Assembly (NCBI GenBank): GCA_039707465.1 | Contig: CM077644.1 | Span: 81,528,875-81,592,874, forward strand | Direction: 5' to 3' | DNA: 64,000 nucleotides | Origin: Rhabdophis nuchalis | Lineage: Eukaryota; Chordata; Lepidosauria; Squamata; Natricidae | Shown here: positions 44,288 to 57,802 of the stretch, piece after piece | How positions within the stretch are numbered: the first letter of the stretch is position 1 | Layout: each line of letters opens with the position of its first letter | Notes under the pieces: model-generated | Told to the model about the DNA's origin: nothing | Database searches by the model: none | Seen by the model: the letters and a program-made list of their open reading frames with translations, nothing else | Position numbers and translations under genes: made by a program

Positions 44288-45329
44288 GCCTTCTGTTGTA
44301 GCATGCCAAACAAATATGGCAATGTGTTAATGGTATAATTGTGGTTTTTTTAAAAAAATAAAATAAAAAAATAGCATGGTTTTACTAATTGTAAAGATTT
44401 AAGCAGAAAGCAGACTCTTAATTGTTGAATCTGGAAATCTCTAAATTAGAGGGTAGTGACAACTTGATGTGAAATCATTTAAATGCAGATAGACATTGAA
44501 CGTTAATGATGCACATTACAAAAGGAAAATGGGTTATTTAATACTTTCCTATTTTTCTGGTTTGGCTTTCTCCAGGAGATATTGTATCTACCAAAGTTTC
44601 TGAGTTATGTACCATAGTTACATGTATTTATATTAATATTTATAATATATTTAATAGTCCAAGACAATCCTTAAGTATCCCAAAGATTTTTGATCAGTGG
44701 CCTAGTAGTAGTGAACATAAAAGTTTTAACCAATAAATCTATTCCACCTGAGTTCAGCTTCAGGTATACATATAGACATCCGTATGTCTTGCAGCTATTT
44801 TGTAACTATATTCATAAATCGAATGCAGTGATCTCTAGGACTGTGCATTCAAAGGGGAAAATATGCTTTGAATCATGCATATGCTATTTTTTGGCTTTCA
44901 AGGAGTTATGACTAGCTATTTATCATTAATCATAATTTTTGTCTTGTAACATCTGTTATCCTTGAGGTTTCTAGCCTCTTTCTATTTCTAAGGCTTTCTT
45001 GAGATACCTGTAATTAATGTTTGGAAAGTTTACCTCAAAGTCCATACTCAACATACAATTGCAATAAGCAATGACTTTATTACAACCAAGATTTTTGATT
45101 GCTGATCATGATTATCTAGGTGCAATTCCTATGCAAATAGCAGCACCAATATCAAACCAAGTAATACATCTAGATATTTTTACGTAATATTTTATGTAAA
45201 ACCTGGTTAAATGTATTGATTTTTATCATCAACAATGCTGATCCTGAGTGTTTAGTTATAGATGATGACACTGGTTGCCTGTCTACTTCCTAAAAGGATC
45301 TATCATAATTAATATAATGATAATAATTA
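44288..45329. other. possible longer LHX8 3' UTR / intergenic
   Basis: AT-rich, no gene seen. Confidence 0.35.
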
Positions 45330-45785
45330 ATAATAATAATAATTTATTGCTTATAAACCGCACCCTCTCCCCACAGGGACTCGGGGCGGTGCACAGGAGG
45401 AATAAGAACAATAACTATATACATATTTCATTAAAAATAGATTAAATTAAGTAACCTGTGCTAAAATACCCATTAAAACTATCTAACTAAAAATCCCCGA
45501 TAAACCCTAAAAACAGAGGAGTAGCTATCCCAGGCCGGCAAGGCAGAAAAAGTGTGTTTTCAATTTAAGACGGAAGGAGCGGAGGTCCGTGGTGGTCCTA
45601 ATATCGGGGGGGAGGTCGTTCCAGAGGGCTGGGCCCGCCACAGAGAGAGCCCTTCCCCTGGGTGTCGCCCACTGACAAAGTCTAGTGGACGGCACCCGGA
45701 GAAGTCCCTCTCTGTGGGAGCGAATCGGTCGTGAGGATGTATGAGGCAGGATCCTCATATAGAATGTATCTCTGTGATACATAAA
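45330..45785 (-). mobile_element. LINE 3' end with decayed reverse-transcriptase C-terminus
   Basis: On the minus strand about 45782-45525 reads a LINE ORF2 tail (SHREGLLRVPSTRL, RALSVAGPALWNDLPPDIRT and LRSFRLKLKTHFF). The pattern is typical of L2/CR1-like elements. It is followed by the GCACCGCCCCGAGTCCCTG 3' signature and a (TTA)n-type tail at 45330-45345. This links the short tails at 6010, 8461 and 34502 to the same LINE family. Confidence 0.75.
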
Positions 45786-46673
45786 AAATATATTTCAATA
45801 TTTATAAATGGAACAACAGTTGTATGACAGAGGACCCAGCATATACAGGAAACCAAACATTGGAAATATTAAGAGTCTTTACTTACTTTTTACACAAATT
45901 CAAATGATTTAATGCGGAAAGCATGTGTAAGGGTAGTGTCTTTTAAAATACTATATATTTAGCAATTTTGTAAGAAAAATGGATTTATATGTATGGAGTC
46001 CATATGCCTCTAGAAAGGAGTTTTCAGATTTAGATGAAATCTAAAGATGTCTGTTTTTAATAATTACTGATAGTATAATGGAGCTTGTATTGTAAATAGT
46101 CTTATGTGTTTTAAAATTGTTACAATGATGAATCCAATTTTTTCACCTGTTACTTTAGAATTGTTCCACAGCTGCTTCATTTCACATTGCTGTTCCTTTT
46201 GCCAGAACTTCATGCAGAACTTCATTGGAGTGAATAGATAGAAATAAGATTTGATTAACTTTTATTATAAAGCTATATTTTATTATAAAGCTATATTCAA
46301 AAAATGTTCTGCTTTTTGGTCAGCCCATCTCTTAATGAGTATTATATGTATGTCACACTTGCTTGTAATTTGGGCAAATTATGAAGTCAGGGGGGCAAAA
46401 ACACAGTTTCCCAAAGGGTAAACTAGCAATCCTCTCACGCTATGCACTTCCAGAGTTGCATAGTGGCCAAAATGAAGCAATGTGAGCGTGGGAAGTAGAT
46501 TCAGGGAGTTTGCATCTATACATTTGGCAGCTTTATATGACAGACAGAGCCAAACCCCTTACCATATAATGAAACATGTCCAAGGGCCAGAATTATAAAG
46601 AGGTGGTTTGTATGACAAAGACAAATATTGCATGACATCAGCAAATTGAACATTTCATTAGCTTTCTAGTTTC
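45786..46673. other. intergenic, nothing recognised
   Basis: AT-rich; no exon or named repeat. Confidence 0.35.
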
Positions 46674-46991
46674 TCAAGGCTGTCCTTGACTTCCGACCAT
46701 AATTCTCAGATTTATGTTGCTCAGTGAGAGATTTGTTGTCAGTTTTGTCCCATTTTACAACCTTCGTTTGTCAGAAGGTTACAAAAGGTGATTGCATGAC
46801 CCCGGGACACTGCAACCATCATATATATGAGCGAGTTGCCAAGCAACTGATCATGTGACAATTCTGATCATGTGACTATGGGAATACTGCAGTGATCATA
46901 AGTGTGAAAAACACTCATAGGTCACTTTTTTCAGTGCCGTTGAAACCTTGAATGGTCACTAAATGAACTGTTGTAAGTTGAGGACTTCCTG
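46674..46991. mobile_element. Tigger-like MITE
   Basis: CAAGGCTGTCCTTGACTTCC to GTTGAGGACTTCCTG followed by TA, with GATCATGTGACTATGGGAAT and TCACTTTTTTCAGTGCCGTT inside. Same family as the intron 6 copies, opposite orientation. Confidence 0.8.
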
Positions 46992-47030
46992 TATCTTGTC
47001 AGTTGGCATGTGCCTGCAGTAAACTATTTG

Positions 47031-47235
47031 CTCTAGTGGTTAAGGCACTAGGTTAGAAAGCCAGAGACCATGAGTTCAAGTCTGTTGTAACCATGAAAAC
47101 CAGCTGGGTGACTTTAAACCAGTCACCATCTCTCAGCCTAACTTACCTTACAGGGTTGTTGTTTTGGAAAATGTAGGGGGAAGGAATTATTTGTAAAAAT
47201 AATATGGATACAAATAAATATAACAAAATATTGAA
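47031..47235 (+). mobile_element. tRNA-derived SINE
   Basis: CTCTAGTGGTTAAGGCACTA (A box) and GAGTTCAAGTC (B box), then CAGCTGGGTGACTTTAAACC and CAGCCTAACTTACCTTACAG, and an A-rich tail. A different SINE subfamily from 8661-8790. Confidence 0.75.
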
Positions 47236-49115
47236 CTGTTTACAATAGAATAGCCTCAGAATACCCACCATTCATTGTGTTCAAATGACTAATTATAATT
47301 AGAGGTGATAAATCTCACTTATGCTTTGTTAAAATACATTTATTTCTAAGAGGCTGTGTCCCTCTTAATGTCAGAGAACACCAGGGAATTTCAACTCTAC
47401 AAGTTTTTAAAACAGAACCTACATCCTTCCCAGTGATTAAAGCACACATGCCCACTTACAGAATAAATTTGGAATTCTTCTGGGCACAAATAGATGTTAG
47501 GTATGGTTAATACTGATGAAGCTCTGATGGAGCTGCTACCATAAGCATAACTTGTCCTGTTTACTCTTTTTTAAGTGGTCACCCGTGTTGCTGTCTGGTT
47601 TTTTCTAAAGGCAAGAGTCTACGATCGCTGGACTTAAGGCAGCTGCTCTTTTCTTCTGCCCCCAGTGGTTCCCAGTTCAAGTGGAAGCAGGTGTGTCCAT
47701 CTCCATTCAAATGCAAACATTTTCAGCTGTTGCCTGCTAACCCAAGACACAGTACATAGAAACCCTGGAATATTTGGTTTAAAATATTTTGTGCAATAGA
47801 ACAAAAGTAAGAGGTGAAACTATAAAAAGAATAAAAAGGCTGATGATTTTGTAGCTCATTGGCAGGTTTAATTTGGGAGTGGATTTAGGAAGGAGGTGAT
47901 CTGCGGTGGCAATGCCACATAGGCATGTAATATGCATGGTCTCTAGCCCATACCCCATTTTTCTATACTTTAAAACAATTGGTGCATGAAAGAAAAAAAA
48001 AATGGAGTGTTTCTTAGAGAGAGGAAAATTACACTTTGAACTAGGTAGAGGGTTTTATTTTCTCAGTTTGCTTGCTATTTGGATAGGAGGGATGTAAATT
48101 CTTACAGATGTGTAAATGTGAATCAAGGCATCTATTACTCAGAAAGCCCATCCCTAACAGGGAAAGAGAATTACAACTATCTGCATATTCTACAGTACCC
48201 ATATGCTTCTCCTTCAGGTGAAGCATGCAGTCTTTAATAGTTTTGCCTATGCTTTGCAATAGTCAAACAACAATTCATTGATTTGGCCTGGCCTGATGTC
48301 CTACCTAGATTGATATAAGTCTTTCTTTCTTCCATTACATTTACTATTTTTCTCTGATAGTGATTTGAATGGACAACTTTTAATTTTGATTTGTAGGTCA
48401 GTTTGGGAAAAAGTCATACGAGGAGAAAGATTTAATCCCTACATGTCCAGTTCCTCATTGTCATTGCTATTAATTATCATTTTGGATTTTCCTGAACTAC
48501 ATTATTTTTGTACTAATTTTTGTACTAATGTCTTGGCTTCCTCTTTAAGACAGAGTAAGATTAAAGAATGATATCTGACTAATGAACATAATTTTCTAAT
48601 TTTCAGATCACAAAAAAAATCCTAAAATAAATTTACTTTGTCCTATCATCTTCTAAAATTCCTGCTAAGGTGAATTAAAATACATTTTCTTCTTAATGCA
48701 TATTATGTACATGGATAGTGTCAACATATATTGAAACATTCCCCAGCTTCCTTTCTTTTCCCTACTTCCCTACAGCAAAAGTTTATTCTATATATTATGC
48801 GTTCCCACAAGTCAGCACTCCTATTCTGTGGCTTTAAAAAAAACCTTCCATCAGAGAAGAACTACCACAGTTATCCCCTGGGATATTTTTATTCTGTAAC
48901 CTTTGCATTTGCAAAGTTTACCAAGATTACTTCAAAACTTCTATTGGAAAAGCGATCCATCCATCTTGCTTGTCGTTTTATTCTTGTGGAAGAATATTCC
49001 CTAAGTTAATATAATCAGCAAAAGTTTATTCTCATATTCACAATATGATTATAAGTTAATATCATATTGTGTGAGAAAAAATTCTTGCCCCCCCTTATTT
49101 ACCAAATAATTCATG
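47236..49115. other. intergenic, nothing recognised
   Basis: AT-rich unique-looking DNA; no supported gene. Confidence 0.35.
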
Positions 49116-49117
49116 GT

Positions 49118-49185
49118 TCATACACACACACACACACACACATTATATATATATATATACCTAATGTGTGTGTGTATATATACCT
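49118..49185. repeat. (CA)n-(TA)n-(TG)n simple repeat
   Basis: CA run, then TATATA, then GTGTGTGT and TATATATA, which can form a short hairpin. Confidence 0.9.
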
Positions 49186-52141
49186 ACCAGACATCTGGAA
49201 ACCAGCACTGACCAGCAGACGAGCCCCACCCTCCACCCAAGCGATTATATATATAATCTCTCTAGTAATACTTGGGAGGAAGAAAAATACCCCTCCGTTA
49301 CTCTACATAATCTTAATTTTCTAAACTTGTGAGTTTCTTCACGTTTATTCTTACTGGGTGATCTATGATTGGTTTCTGGATGTAACATTACAATAATTGC
49401 TGCTTTAGTAAGCAGCCAACTTGCTTGTTTACTTGTGGTGGGATATCCCTACATAATCAAATTTTGCAGCTGTTAAAGGATTGAAGCCATTTTATTTCAT
49501 AAAGCTCAGAATAACACCAATGTTAATCAAAGAGCATTTTTAAATATCATTTTTATTGGCTTCAGGATGTGTATGTTATGGTAAATATATTTCATTTTCA
49601 GGACCATTTTGCCATTTTTATAAAAACAAAATAATACTTATATGCCTTTAACTGCCTGCCTGAATTTTCCTTCTGCATTTGACTATAAATGTAACTCCTG
49701 GGCATTTTTATCATTATGACTATACAAAAGTACTCTCTTACACATCAGATTTCCACAATTCAGGATTTCAACCTTTCTACGATGATCACATGATATCAGA
49801 TGATATGGGTCATCATGAGTCTTTGCTGGGTCAAGACTTATATCTAAGTCTTATTTCTTAGATATATTGACAAAAATAAATAAAGGCTATGTACATTTGT
49901 GCCTTATATGTATCCTGTGCAAGAAGATAGTTTTGAAATGTAAACTTGCAGAAATAAACAAGTTTTAAGCTCCAAATCCTAACATATGACAGTGTCCTTC
50001 CTGAGGACGTCTAAAAATATGTGTGTAGCAGGTTGATAAAATAAATAGTTACAGAATTAGCACTACTTTATAGGTCATGGCCTATTTGAGGCACTCTAGA
50101 AGCCTGAAAAATACAGGCTTAACAAAAATATTCTCAACTGACTACTAAGAAAATTAAGTTTGGCCTTCGTAAATTTTCTGTTTCATTGTTAATGTACATT
50201 TTTTAAAATGTATTAAATTATTTCAAATTATTAAATTTCATAAAAGTATATTGTGAATCATTAATGAGCCATTCTAGATGAAAATATGTGATTACTACAT
50301 CTTTTATCTCCATGCCATTGTATTGAAAACATTTTAAAATTTTCAAGGCAGAGCTTTAAAATACAAGCATTTCAAATTTTTATTATAATTTGATCATAAA
50401 TTTCATTATGATTGGACTTTAATTATCAAGACAAATCATTAGCATTTTATTATGGTTAAATAAATTTCTAATCCAGGTCCTATCTGTTTATTAGATTGAT
50501 TACTATGGTTCTTTTCCCTTTGCAAAATTCATTCCAATGATATACTTCAAAGATTGGGTTACGGTACCTTTATTATGAATTTCTGAAAATTCTACAAGAT
50601 TCAATATTCCAATATAAAACTTAATTTGTTTCACACATTGCTGGAATTCACTGGAAAGACGGATTTTTTTCACAGTAATAAAAATTATTATCACGCAGTA
50701 TGAGTGTGTATCCAAAGTAAAATTGAACAATGGACATCTATTAACACGGGTATTGGTGTGCATAATATATTATTAGATACACATAGAATAATTCATTTTT
50801 CTATTCTATCTGTTCCCCAAAGAACTCAGAGTTGGTTCTTGCTATAGTTTCATAGAACTTCCAGGTAGGTAAAGTTAAGTGAGAGAGATTTGCTCAAGAT
50901 CAACTGAGGGGATTTGAATGCTAATATTACGTCATATGTTGTAACTACTACGTCTCATTTAGACCATTTTTGTAGTCTGACTAGCAGTAGAAGTTTCATG
51001 TTCCCAAGAAAGTCCTTTGATGTCCAGTTATCAGTCATAGTATCAAGTTCCAGTCTGAAGACAGCCCCAAAATTATCAAGAACACTGAGACGCTCTGTAA
51101 ACAAAATTATAGACATCTACAAGGAAAATCTGGTAGTCTGAGTTAATTCTTGCTAGAATCTTCATGTCCAACAAACAGATGTGTGAAGGGACACTGGTCC
51201 AGGAAAATAAGCTGCATTATTTAATTAGATTCGCTTCTGATCTTGGTAGCCAACCATTTTAACAAATTAATGGAAAGCCATTATTTGAAGAAAGATTACT
51301 TCTTCAATGTTAAATTCAAAGTATCACTTTCTTTTATGGTAACCAATCTGTACTTTTGATGTGGCATCACATTGTTTCCTGAAGGATTTGATTCATTGAC
51401 CTCATGCTGACTAGATGGCATTCACTTCTGTTATCCCAAAAACCTCTCCTATATAACCTTGTTTTATTCAAGCATCAAAACTGGTGAGAAGCAGATTTGG
51501 CTGTGTAATTTCATTGAGTTAGTAGTCATGCTGGATTTACCTTCTAGCTGATTTCTGATTTTCTGGGTAGACTCGGGACTTAATAGGTGGGACATCTCTT
51601 TGATAGAAAAAACAAGTGTCTCACCAAAGAGGCTGGCTATCATTTACTTTTCATATATTATAAAAATGGCGGAAAGTGCTTTAAAATAACCAGTAAAGCA
51701 AGAAGCAGCAGCAGCAGCAGAAGAAAGAAGAACCTTCCATCAAACATCTAAATGGGTCAAAAGAACATTTTCAACCAATTTTTTCTACAATGTGTATGAG
51801 ATTGAAGACTTGATACAAACAGGTAGAATTGATTTGATTTGAAATCCTATGTGATCGTTGCTTTCTTTTGTTTTGCTTGCATTTCCCCTTTCTCAATAAA
51901 CTCTTATTTTATATCTGTAGCCTGGGCTTCATTGACTTTAGAATAGAATTCATTAGAGCATAACCCATTTGCAAAACTGCACACTTACATAGCTACGCTG
52001 TTTCAGGATTGGCATTCACATTTAAGTTCTATAGTTCTGGGTAGTAGGCAGGAGAATCCCCATCACGTTCCTTTGTACTTCCTAAGACTGAGGTAAAGAC
52101 AGAAGTGTTGAGAAGATTATTAAGAACTCCTTAACCGGACT
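49186..52141. other. intergenic, nothing recognised
   Basis: AT-rich, with a short AGC run at 51704-51720. No supported gene or repeat family. Confidence 0.35.
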
Positions 52142-52149
52142 GCCTAGGG

Positions 52150-52497
52150 CAGGGGTCCCCAACCCCTGGTCCGCGGACCGGTGCCGGTCCGTGGCTTGAT
52201 AGGAACTGGGCCACAGGGCCGGAGAGGAGGAGGAGGGAGGAGGGGGCAGCCCCCTGGGCAGAGTGCGCGCCGGATGTGGGAGAGCGCAGGCGCAGCCATT
52301 CGCACTGTTGGAGGCCCTAGAGGGCCGAGTGAGCCGACTCCCCCTCCGCATGCGCATGTGCCGCCTGTTTCCCCTCCCCCCCATGTGCACATGCGCCGCC
52401 TGTTCTCCCTCCCCCCCGCTCCTCTATGCCAGCCAGTCCGCAGAATTTTCTTTAAAATGAAACCGTTCCCTGGCGCAAAAAAGGTTGGGGACCCCTG
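52150..52497. mobile_element. GC-rich non-autonomous hAT transposon
   Basis: CAGGGGTCCCCAACCCCTGG at the left and GGTTGGGGACCCCTG at the right, with a perfect duplication GCCTAGGG at 52142-52149 and 52498-52505. The left part (GGACCGGTGCCGGTCCGTGG) is like a hAT family widespread in amniotes. It is a GC-rich island in AT-rich DNA and gives spurious open frames. Confidence 0.9.
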
Positions 52498-52505
52498 GCC
52501 TAGGG

Positions 52506-54718
52506 AACATCTAGTTTTTCCTGAGGGATGCTTGGATATTGTCTTCCTTAGAAGTTTTTAAATGAGCCCTTCTCTGGTTTTGTAACATTTACATATAAGC
52601 AAATTACATTATTACTGGAGAAAACAATGGCTGTGTTAACAGTGTTTTTTCTCCTTTCCCAAGTGCAAATGTTTCATATGTAAAAGTGAAACTACATAAT
52701 TAGTCTTATATAGCCAAATAATCAGAAATGAGGCTTTGGGATATGCTGATATGAAAATGTATTGAGGTGGGAAATTGATTTGCTCAGACAACAGAGCAAG
52801 AAGGGCAACTAAGAAAAGTGTTTTGGCTTTTTTAATTTTATATTTTTTTTTAAATGTTGCATTATCAAAGCTCTGAGAAATCCTAAACATATAGCACACT
52901 TACACAAATTACACAGAAGCAACTGTCCTCCAGTTTGAATATAACATTTCTATAATCTTAAGGGGAGAGATGGCATTTCCAACTTCCATTTTCAATATAT
53001 CTATCTAAGGATGCATTAGAAATTGCTTTGTAATTTTTCCTTTCCTTGCAAAAAAACATGTTTGTTAGTGGAAAAGGTGTAACACATTGAACAGTTTTTG
53101 GTTACAAATAAGCAACAGGAGCTGGTGTATAGTCAAGTTACAAGTTGATGTGTAGTAAAATTCTGTTAAAAATGAAAGGAAACAACACCCTTTCTAAGTT
53201 GTACTGTCGAGGGCTTATGGTAGACATTTTTCAGAGGATAATTAATGAACATAAATCATAGATTTGTGCATTCTTCAAAAATGAAATAGTACTTTCAATA
53301 CCACAAAGCACAGGACTTGTCTATGACTCAATGCAATGCAATAAGATCTTTTATTATGTTTATGCTCATTGCCTGCATCAAGGAGAGAAGCTGTGTTTTG
53401 AAGCAAGAGTACCATTTTTCACATATTTGAAAAAGAAAGACACAGCTGCTTTAATAAATAGGGAAGAGGAACTGAAAATTGCATAAACCGTGAAGCACCT
53501 TTTTCTCATTGTTTTATGTGCAATTCTAATGAAGGCTGCTTATTTACTATGAAAATTCACTCCATGTGGAGACTATTAGCAGGAATAACTTCTTTAATTC
53601 CTAGCCTCTGTTACATGCAAAGGGCCCCGCAGTCGGTATTCAGAGAAAGGGTTGTCTGCACAGGGCCAACTGTATCCCCTTTCACATTGGACTTAGAAGA
53701 TGCAGGCTAATGAAAACCAACTTAATTTGATCTTAGTTTATTTACCAATCCGAGTTCAAGGATTCATTGAACCACAAAGATCTCTGGATGTGTTTGGGTC
53801 AGTCACTATTTCTAGTCTAAATGACCTTATAGGCTTGATATTATGGTGATACAAATGAGACAAGTACCCCGTCCCCTCCCCTCCAAAATCATTTAGAAAC
53901 AAAAGAAAAAATATAATTATAATGAAGATGGAGAAGTATGGCTTATATTTAAGTAATGGACTAGTTAGCGAACATACCATGAAGTTTAGTTCAGAATATT
54001 TATAATGGAATTAAAGGGGGAAATGAGCCCCAGTTTTAAAATTCAGCTGGTGATGGATTAAGATTTCTATGGCCTTCTGCCAATGAGGGATTTAAATCTA
54101 AAATAAAGGTTAAGAAAAACTATGTGTTACAGAAAACCCATCAATCTCCAAAATCCTATTTATGAGCATGCCTTAAAGATGAGAAAGCAAGCAGTTTGTG
54201 ATAAGTTATGGCTTGGGAATGTGCAAAGACACAATAGGCAAGGTTAACAGAGTTGTAGTCCAATCCACAGCACATGCATATGACACACAAGGAATGCTGG
54301 AGCAGTTTAAGAAATCCAGATTTAATTAAAAACAACTCTGTAAATATAGGGTAGATCTTGGACTCTCAACAATCCTTCCTGATCCCAGCTTTTAGATTAA
54401 AATGCATTCTTTGTCTTAATCCAAGATGATTAATGCTTTCATTTATAAATGATGAAATATTGTTGTAAACTTGTATCATATGTTGTTTATAGTGTTTAGT
54501 GCTTAGACATATTCCATGTGCTTTGCAGAATGAGCAAGAGTTCTCCCACTCAGAAATAGAAATGCAGATGGGGTAGAGTGTACCCCCTTTGACCTTTTTG
54601 TTCATTTGACTATAATTGTGCTTCTCTGAACACTAAATCACACACCAGCCAATCCCCTTAAGCCTCATGTTCTGCAAGCCAGTGTGATTTAGTTCATTGT
54701 GTCATGCGAACCAGTTAA
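52506..54718. other. intergenic, nothing recognised
   Basis: AT-rich; no exon or named repeat supported. Confidence 0.35.
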
Positions 54719-54726
54719 CCCTAGAT

Positions 54727-55096
54727 CAGTGATGGCTAACCTTTTTTGGCTCGTGTGCCAAAAGCGCAGAGAGCGCAGGGGGGTTGTGCGTGGGTGTGCC
54801 ACACCCATAATGCTATGTGCATTACCCCCTGCTTTTGGCGCTTTTTTTTTGCCCTCCCCAGGCTCCAGAGGCTTTCTAGGAGCCTGGGGAGGTGAAAACA
54901 GCCTCCCTCCACCTCCAGAAGCTTCAGGAGCTTCCCTGAGGCCTCCAGAGGGCGAAAAACAGCCTCAAAGGAAGGCCTAAATCAGCTGGCCAGCGCACAC
55001 ATGCGCACTGGAGCTGACAGGGCAACGCCTCGCGTGCCCTAAGAAATGGTTCCGCGTGCCACCTGTGGCACCCGTGCCATAGGTTCACCATCACTG
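54727..55096. mobile_element. non-autonomous hAT transposon
   Basis: CAGTGATGGCTAACCTTTTT at the left and ATAGGTTCACCATCACTG at the right, with a perfect duplication CCCTAGAT at 54719-54726 and 55097-55104. The ends match the family of 4977-5393. Confidence 0.9.
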
Positions 55097-55213
55097 CCCT
55101 AGATAATAGTGCCTTGTGAATAGGGCAACCAAGTAGAGCTTAGTACTAAGAACAATATCAGAATCATCTGCTCTTATATGAGCAAGACTGAACTAGATCT
55201 AAATCTCCCACTA

Positions 55214-55600
55214 CAGGTAGTCCTCAACTTATGGCCACAACTGAGCCCAACGTTTCTGCTGCTAAGTGATATATTTGTTAAGTGAGTTTTTCCCCCTTTT
55301 ACAACCGTTCTTGCCACAATTGTTAAGTGAATCATTGCAGTGGTTAAGTTAGTAACAAGGTTGTTAAGTGAATCTGGCTTTCCCATTGACTTTGTTGAAG
55401 GTTGCAAAAGATGATCACATTGACCCCAGGAAAACTGCTACCATAAATATGAGTCAGTTGCCAAGTGCCTTAATTTTGATCACATGACCAGGGGAATGCT
55501 GCAATGGTTGTGTGAAAAATGGTCTTAAGTCACTTTTTTTCAGTGGTGATGTAACTTCGAACAGTCACTAAACAAACTGTTGTATGTCGAGAACTACTTG
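55214..55600. mobile_element. Tigger-like MITE
   Basis: CAGGTAGTCCTCAACTTATG to GTCGAGAACTACTTG, TA on both sides, with the family motifs GATCACATGACCAGGGG and TTAAGTGAATC inside. Confidence 0.85.
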
Positions 55601-57602
55601 TATTCCAATTTTTAAAATGCTTTCAAGTTGAAAGATTCTTTCCAAGGACTTTCCAAAGTCATACAAATCCATCATTTGACTATTACACTCAGAAAGGAAG
55701 AAAAAAACAGTCATCATTTTATATCTAAACCTTTATTAGAACAAATCTTAAGAGCTGTTAAACAATAAGTAACAACAACTTGTGTTAAATATTAAGTTCT
55801 GCAAAGATATTTTCAACAATATGTTTCTAAAATTTCTGCACAGCAGAAGCAAATAGATTTTAAAGTTCAGACGGCCATGTGCTCAAGTTAATTTGGTTTG
55901 GGCACAAAAACAGTCTCTAAAAATCACATTTTAAGTAGAAATGTGATCAGAACAAGAAACAGAAAATGTCCTTCATTTGTTACCATGCAAATTACGAGTA
56001 CATATTTGAAATGGTGATGTACCCCTTATCACAGGCTGCATTAATAATTGTTTAAGGAAGTATTAAATATACATCTCAGAAACTAAGAAGCTATTAAGTT
56101 TCTCTTTTATTACCATGAACTATAAATGTTAATTAACATTTTAGAAGGGGAATAATAGATTGTATCAAAAGTTAGAAAATTAAAACTCATCCTTCAAAAT
56201 AACATCTTATCTTTAGATGGATTTTAGAAATGAAATAGCCTTTTAACACCTGTTAACTAAGCAATAAATACTTTACACCAGTGTACTATACGTAGCTCCT
56301 TGTTTCAGTTTCTTGTACTTTACAAAGCAGGACTCTAAATTATAGAATAATTGATGATGAAGTGATTTTGACTTCTCATTAGTGCATGGAAGTACAAGAG
56401 GTTGTATAATTGGCTCTAAAAATATATCTTGATTCCAGGGGCAATAATGAGTGATTCCAATTTTAATAAAGCCAGAATTTACCCTTAATTCCACGAACGT
56501 AGGCACAGATAGTCAGAAGCAAGGGGATTTGCTACCAAATAAATTCAGTTAAGCTTTGTATCTAATATTTTAACACTGAGCAGAGTATGGGGAATAGCTT
56601 CAGAAAACAAACAAGTTTCATTTAATTCAGTGGGATTTACCTCTGAGCAAACATGTAAGTTTTACACTCTTAGATGTCCTGTTGTCCTGTTAGACCTAAG
56701 AAATGTCTTCTTTAAAAACTTCAATAGTGTAAGTTTTGTTAAGTAGTATTTATGCATCATGATGGAAATGAACAGAGGCTACAATTTTCCTGATGAAAGC
56801 AAGGGCAGATGCAAAACTAAAGGGACATACCCATGCTACCTGTGGTTAAGTAGCAGTGCTATCCAGGCACAACTGCCACTGCTAGTGTAACATTTGTTGC
56901 TATAACTTCCGAATAATGATTACTAAGTGGCCATAGTGTTCAGAGGACTACTTTGCAAAATACTCTTCCAAGAAAAGATCCCTCCCTGGGAATGCTCAGT
57001 GAGATGGCCAAAACAGCACTGCAACACAGTTTGGTACCCATGTGTTCTTTGCTTTGAAGGATGGGGGTGGGGTGTCTGAGCTAATGATGAGGTGTGCATT
57101 TCCAGACAACCAACAGAATGGTAATCTGAGCACGCACACGAATGCCGAGGGCGCAGCTCTACTCCGCTCAAGCCGCAGCCTCAGAGCTCTGTTTTACAAA
57201 GCGCGCGCACACACACGCATGGTTTTCATCAGCTCTGAAAGCTGAGATATCTACAGGCATCACACATACAAGGCCAAGCAAGAAAAATATTTCTTTTTCC
57301 TCCCAGCGTTCACATGGGAGCTTGTCTGTAGGACTGCCAACTTCACAGCTGATCCCTGTGGCTGTATCTGGAGCAGCTGTTTCATGCTCCTTCAAATCTG
57401 TAAAGGGAGCAAGGTTCTTCCTAGGTTGGCTAATAAAGCAAAGTGGTGGTCAGGGAGTGCAAAGGATTGCTGCAGAAAAGCACTTTGAATAATTTGGAAT
57501 GAGGAAGAGTTGCCAAATGAGTTTCCAGCCTTTTGTGTAATTCCTAAATAAGGCTTTTCTTCCCCTTTCTTGCACATCTACCCATTTCCCTCTCTTCATA
57601 TC
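55601..57602. other. intergenic, nothing recognised
   Basis: AT-rich to 56.9 kb, then somewhat more GC-rich with a short CA/CG run near 57205. No supported exon. Confidence 0.35.
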
Positions 57603-57610
57603 CTTTATAT

Positions 57611-57719
57611 GAGGGGTCTCCAACCTTTGCAACTTTAAGGCTGAAGGAGCTTTGCTGGCTGGAGAAGTCTGGGAGCTGGAGTCCTTCAGACTTAAAGTTG
57701 CAAAGGTTGGGGACCCCTG
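57611..57719. mobile_element. palindromic hAT MITE
   Basis: GAGGGGTCTCCAACCTTTGC to GGTTGGGGACCCCTG, with a perfect duplication CTTTATAT at 57603-57610 and 57720-57727. Related to 11742-11876, with an internal deletion. Confidence 0.9.
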
Positions 57720-57802
57720 CTTTATATGTTTCTTCTTTTGCTGGGGGAAGAAGAAAGGGAGGGAGGGAGGGAATTGTTTTTTGTTTTCCATATTCAGTTA
57801 TA

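Noticed and set aside
45525..45782. 85-residue minus-strand open frame
   Set aside because: As a gene: it is the decayed C-terminal end of a LINE reverse-transcriptase frame and is annotated as a mobile element.
47560..47760. Short stretch with gene-like composition
   Set aside because: No splice-flanked frame or known protein; may be conserved non-coding DNA but I cannot support it.
52082..52561. Several overlapping frames of 65-126 residues on both strands
   Set aside because: They arise from the GC-rich hAT element at 52150-52497.
57042..57492. Overlapping frames around a CA/CG-rich patch
   Set aside because: No homology recognised and frames on both strands are equally long; treated as non-coding.
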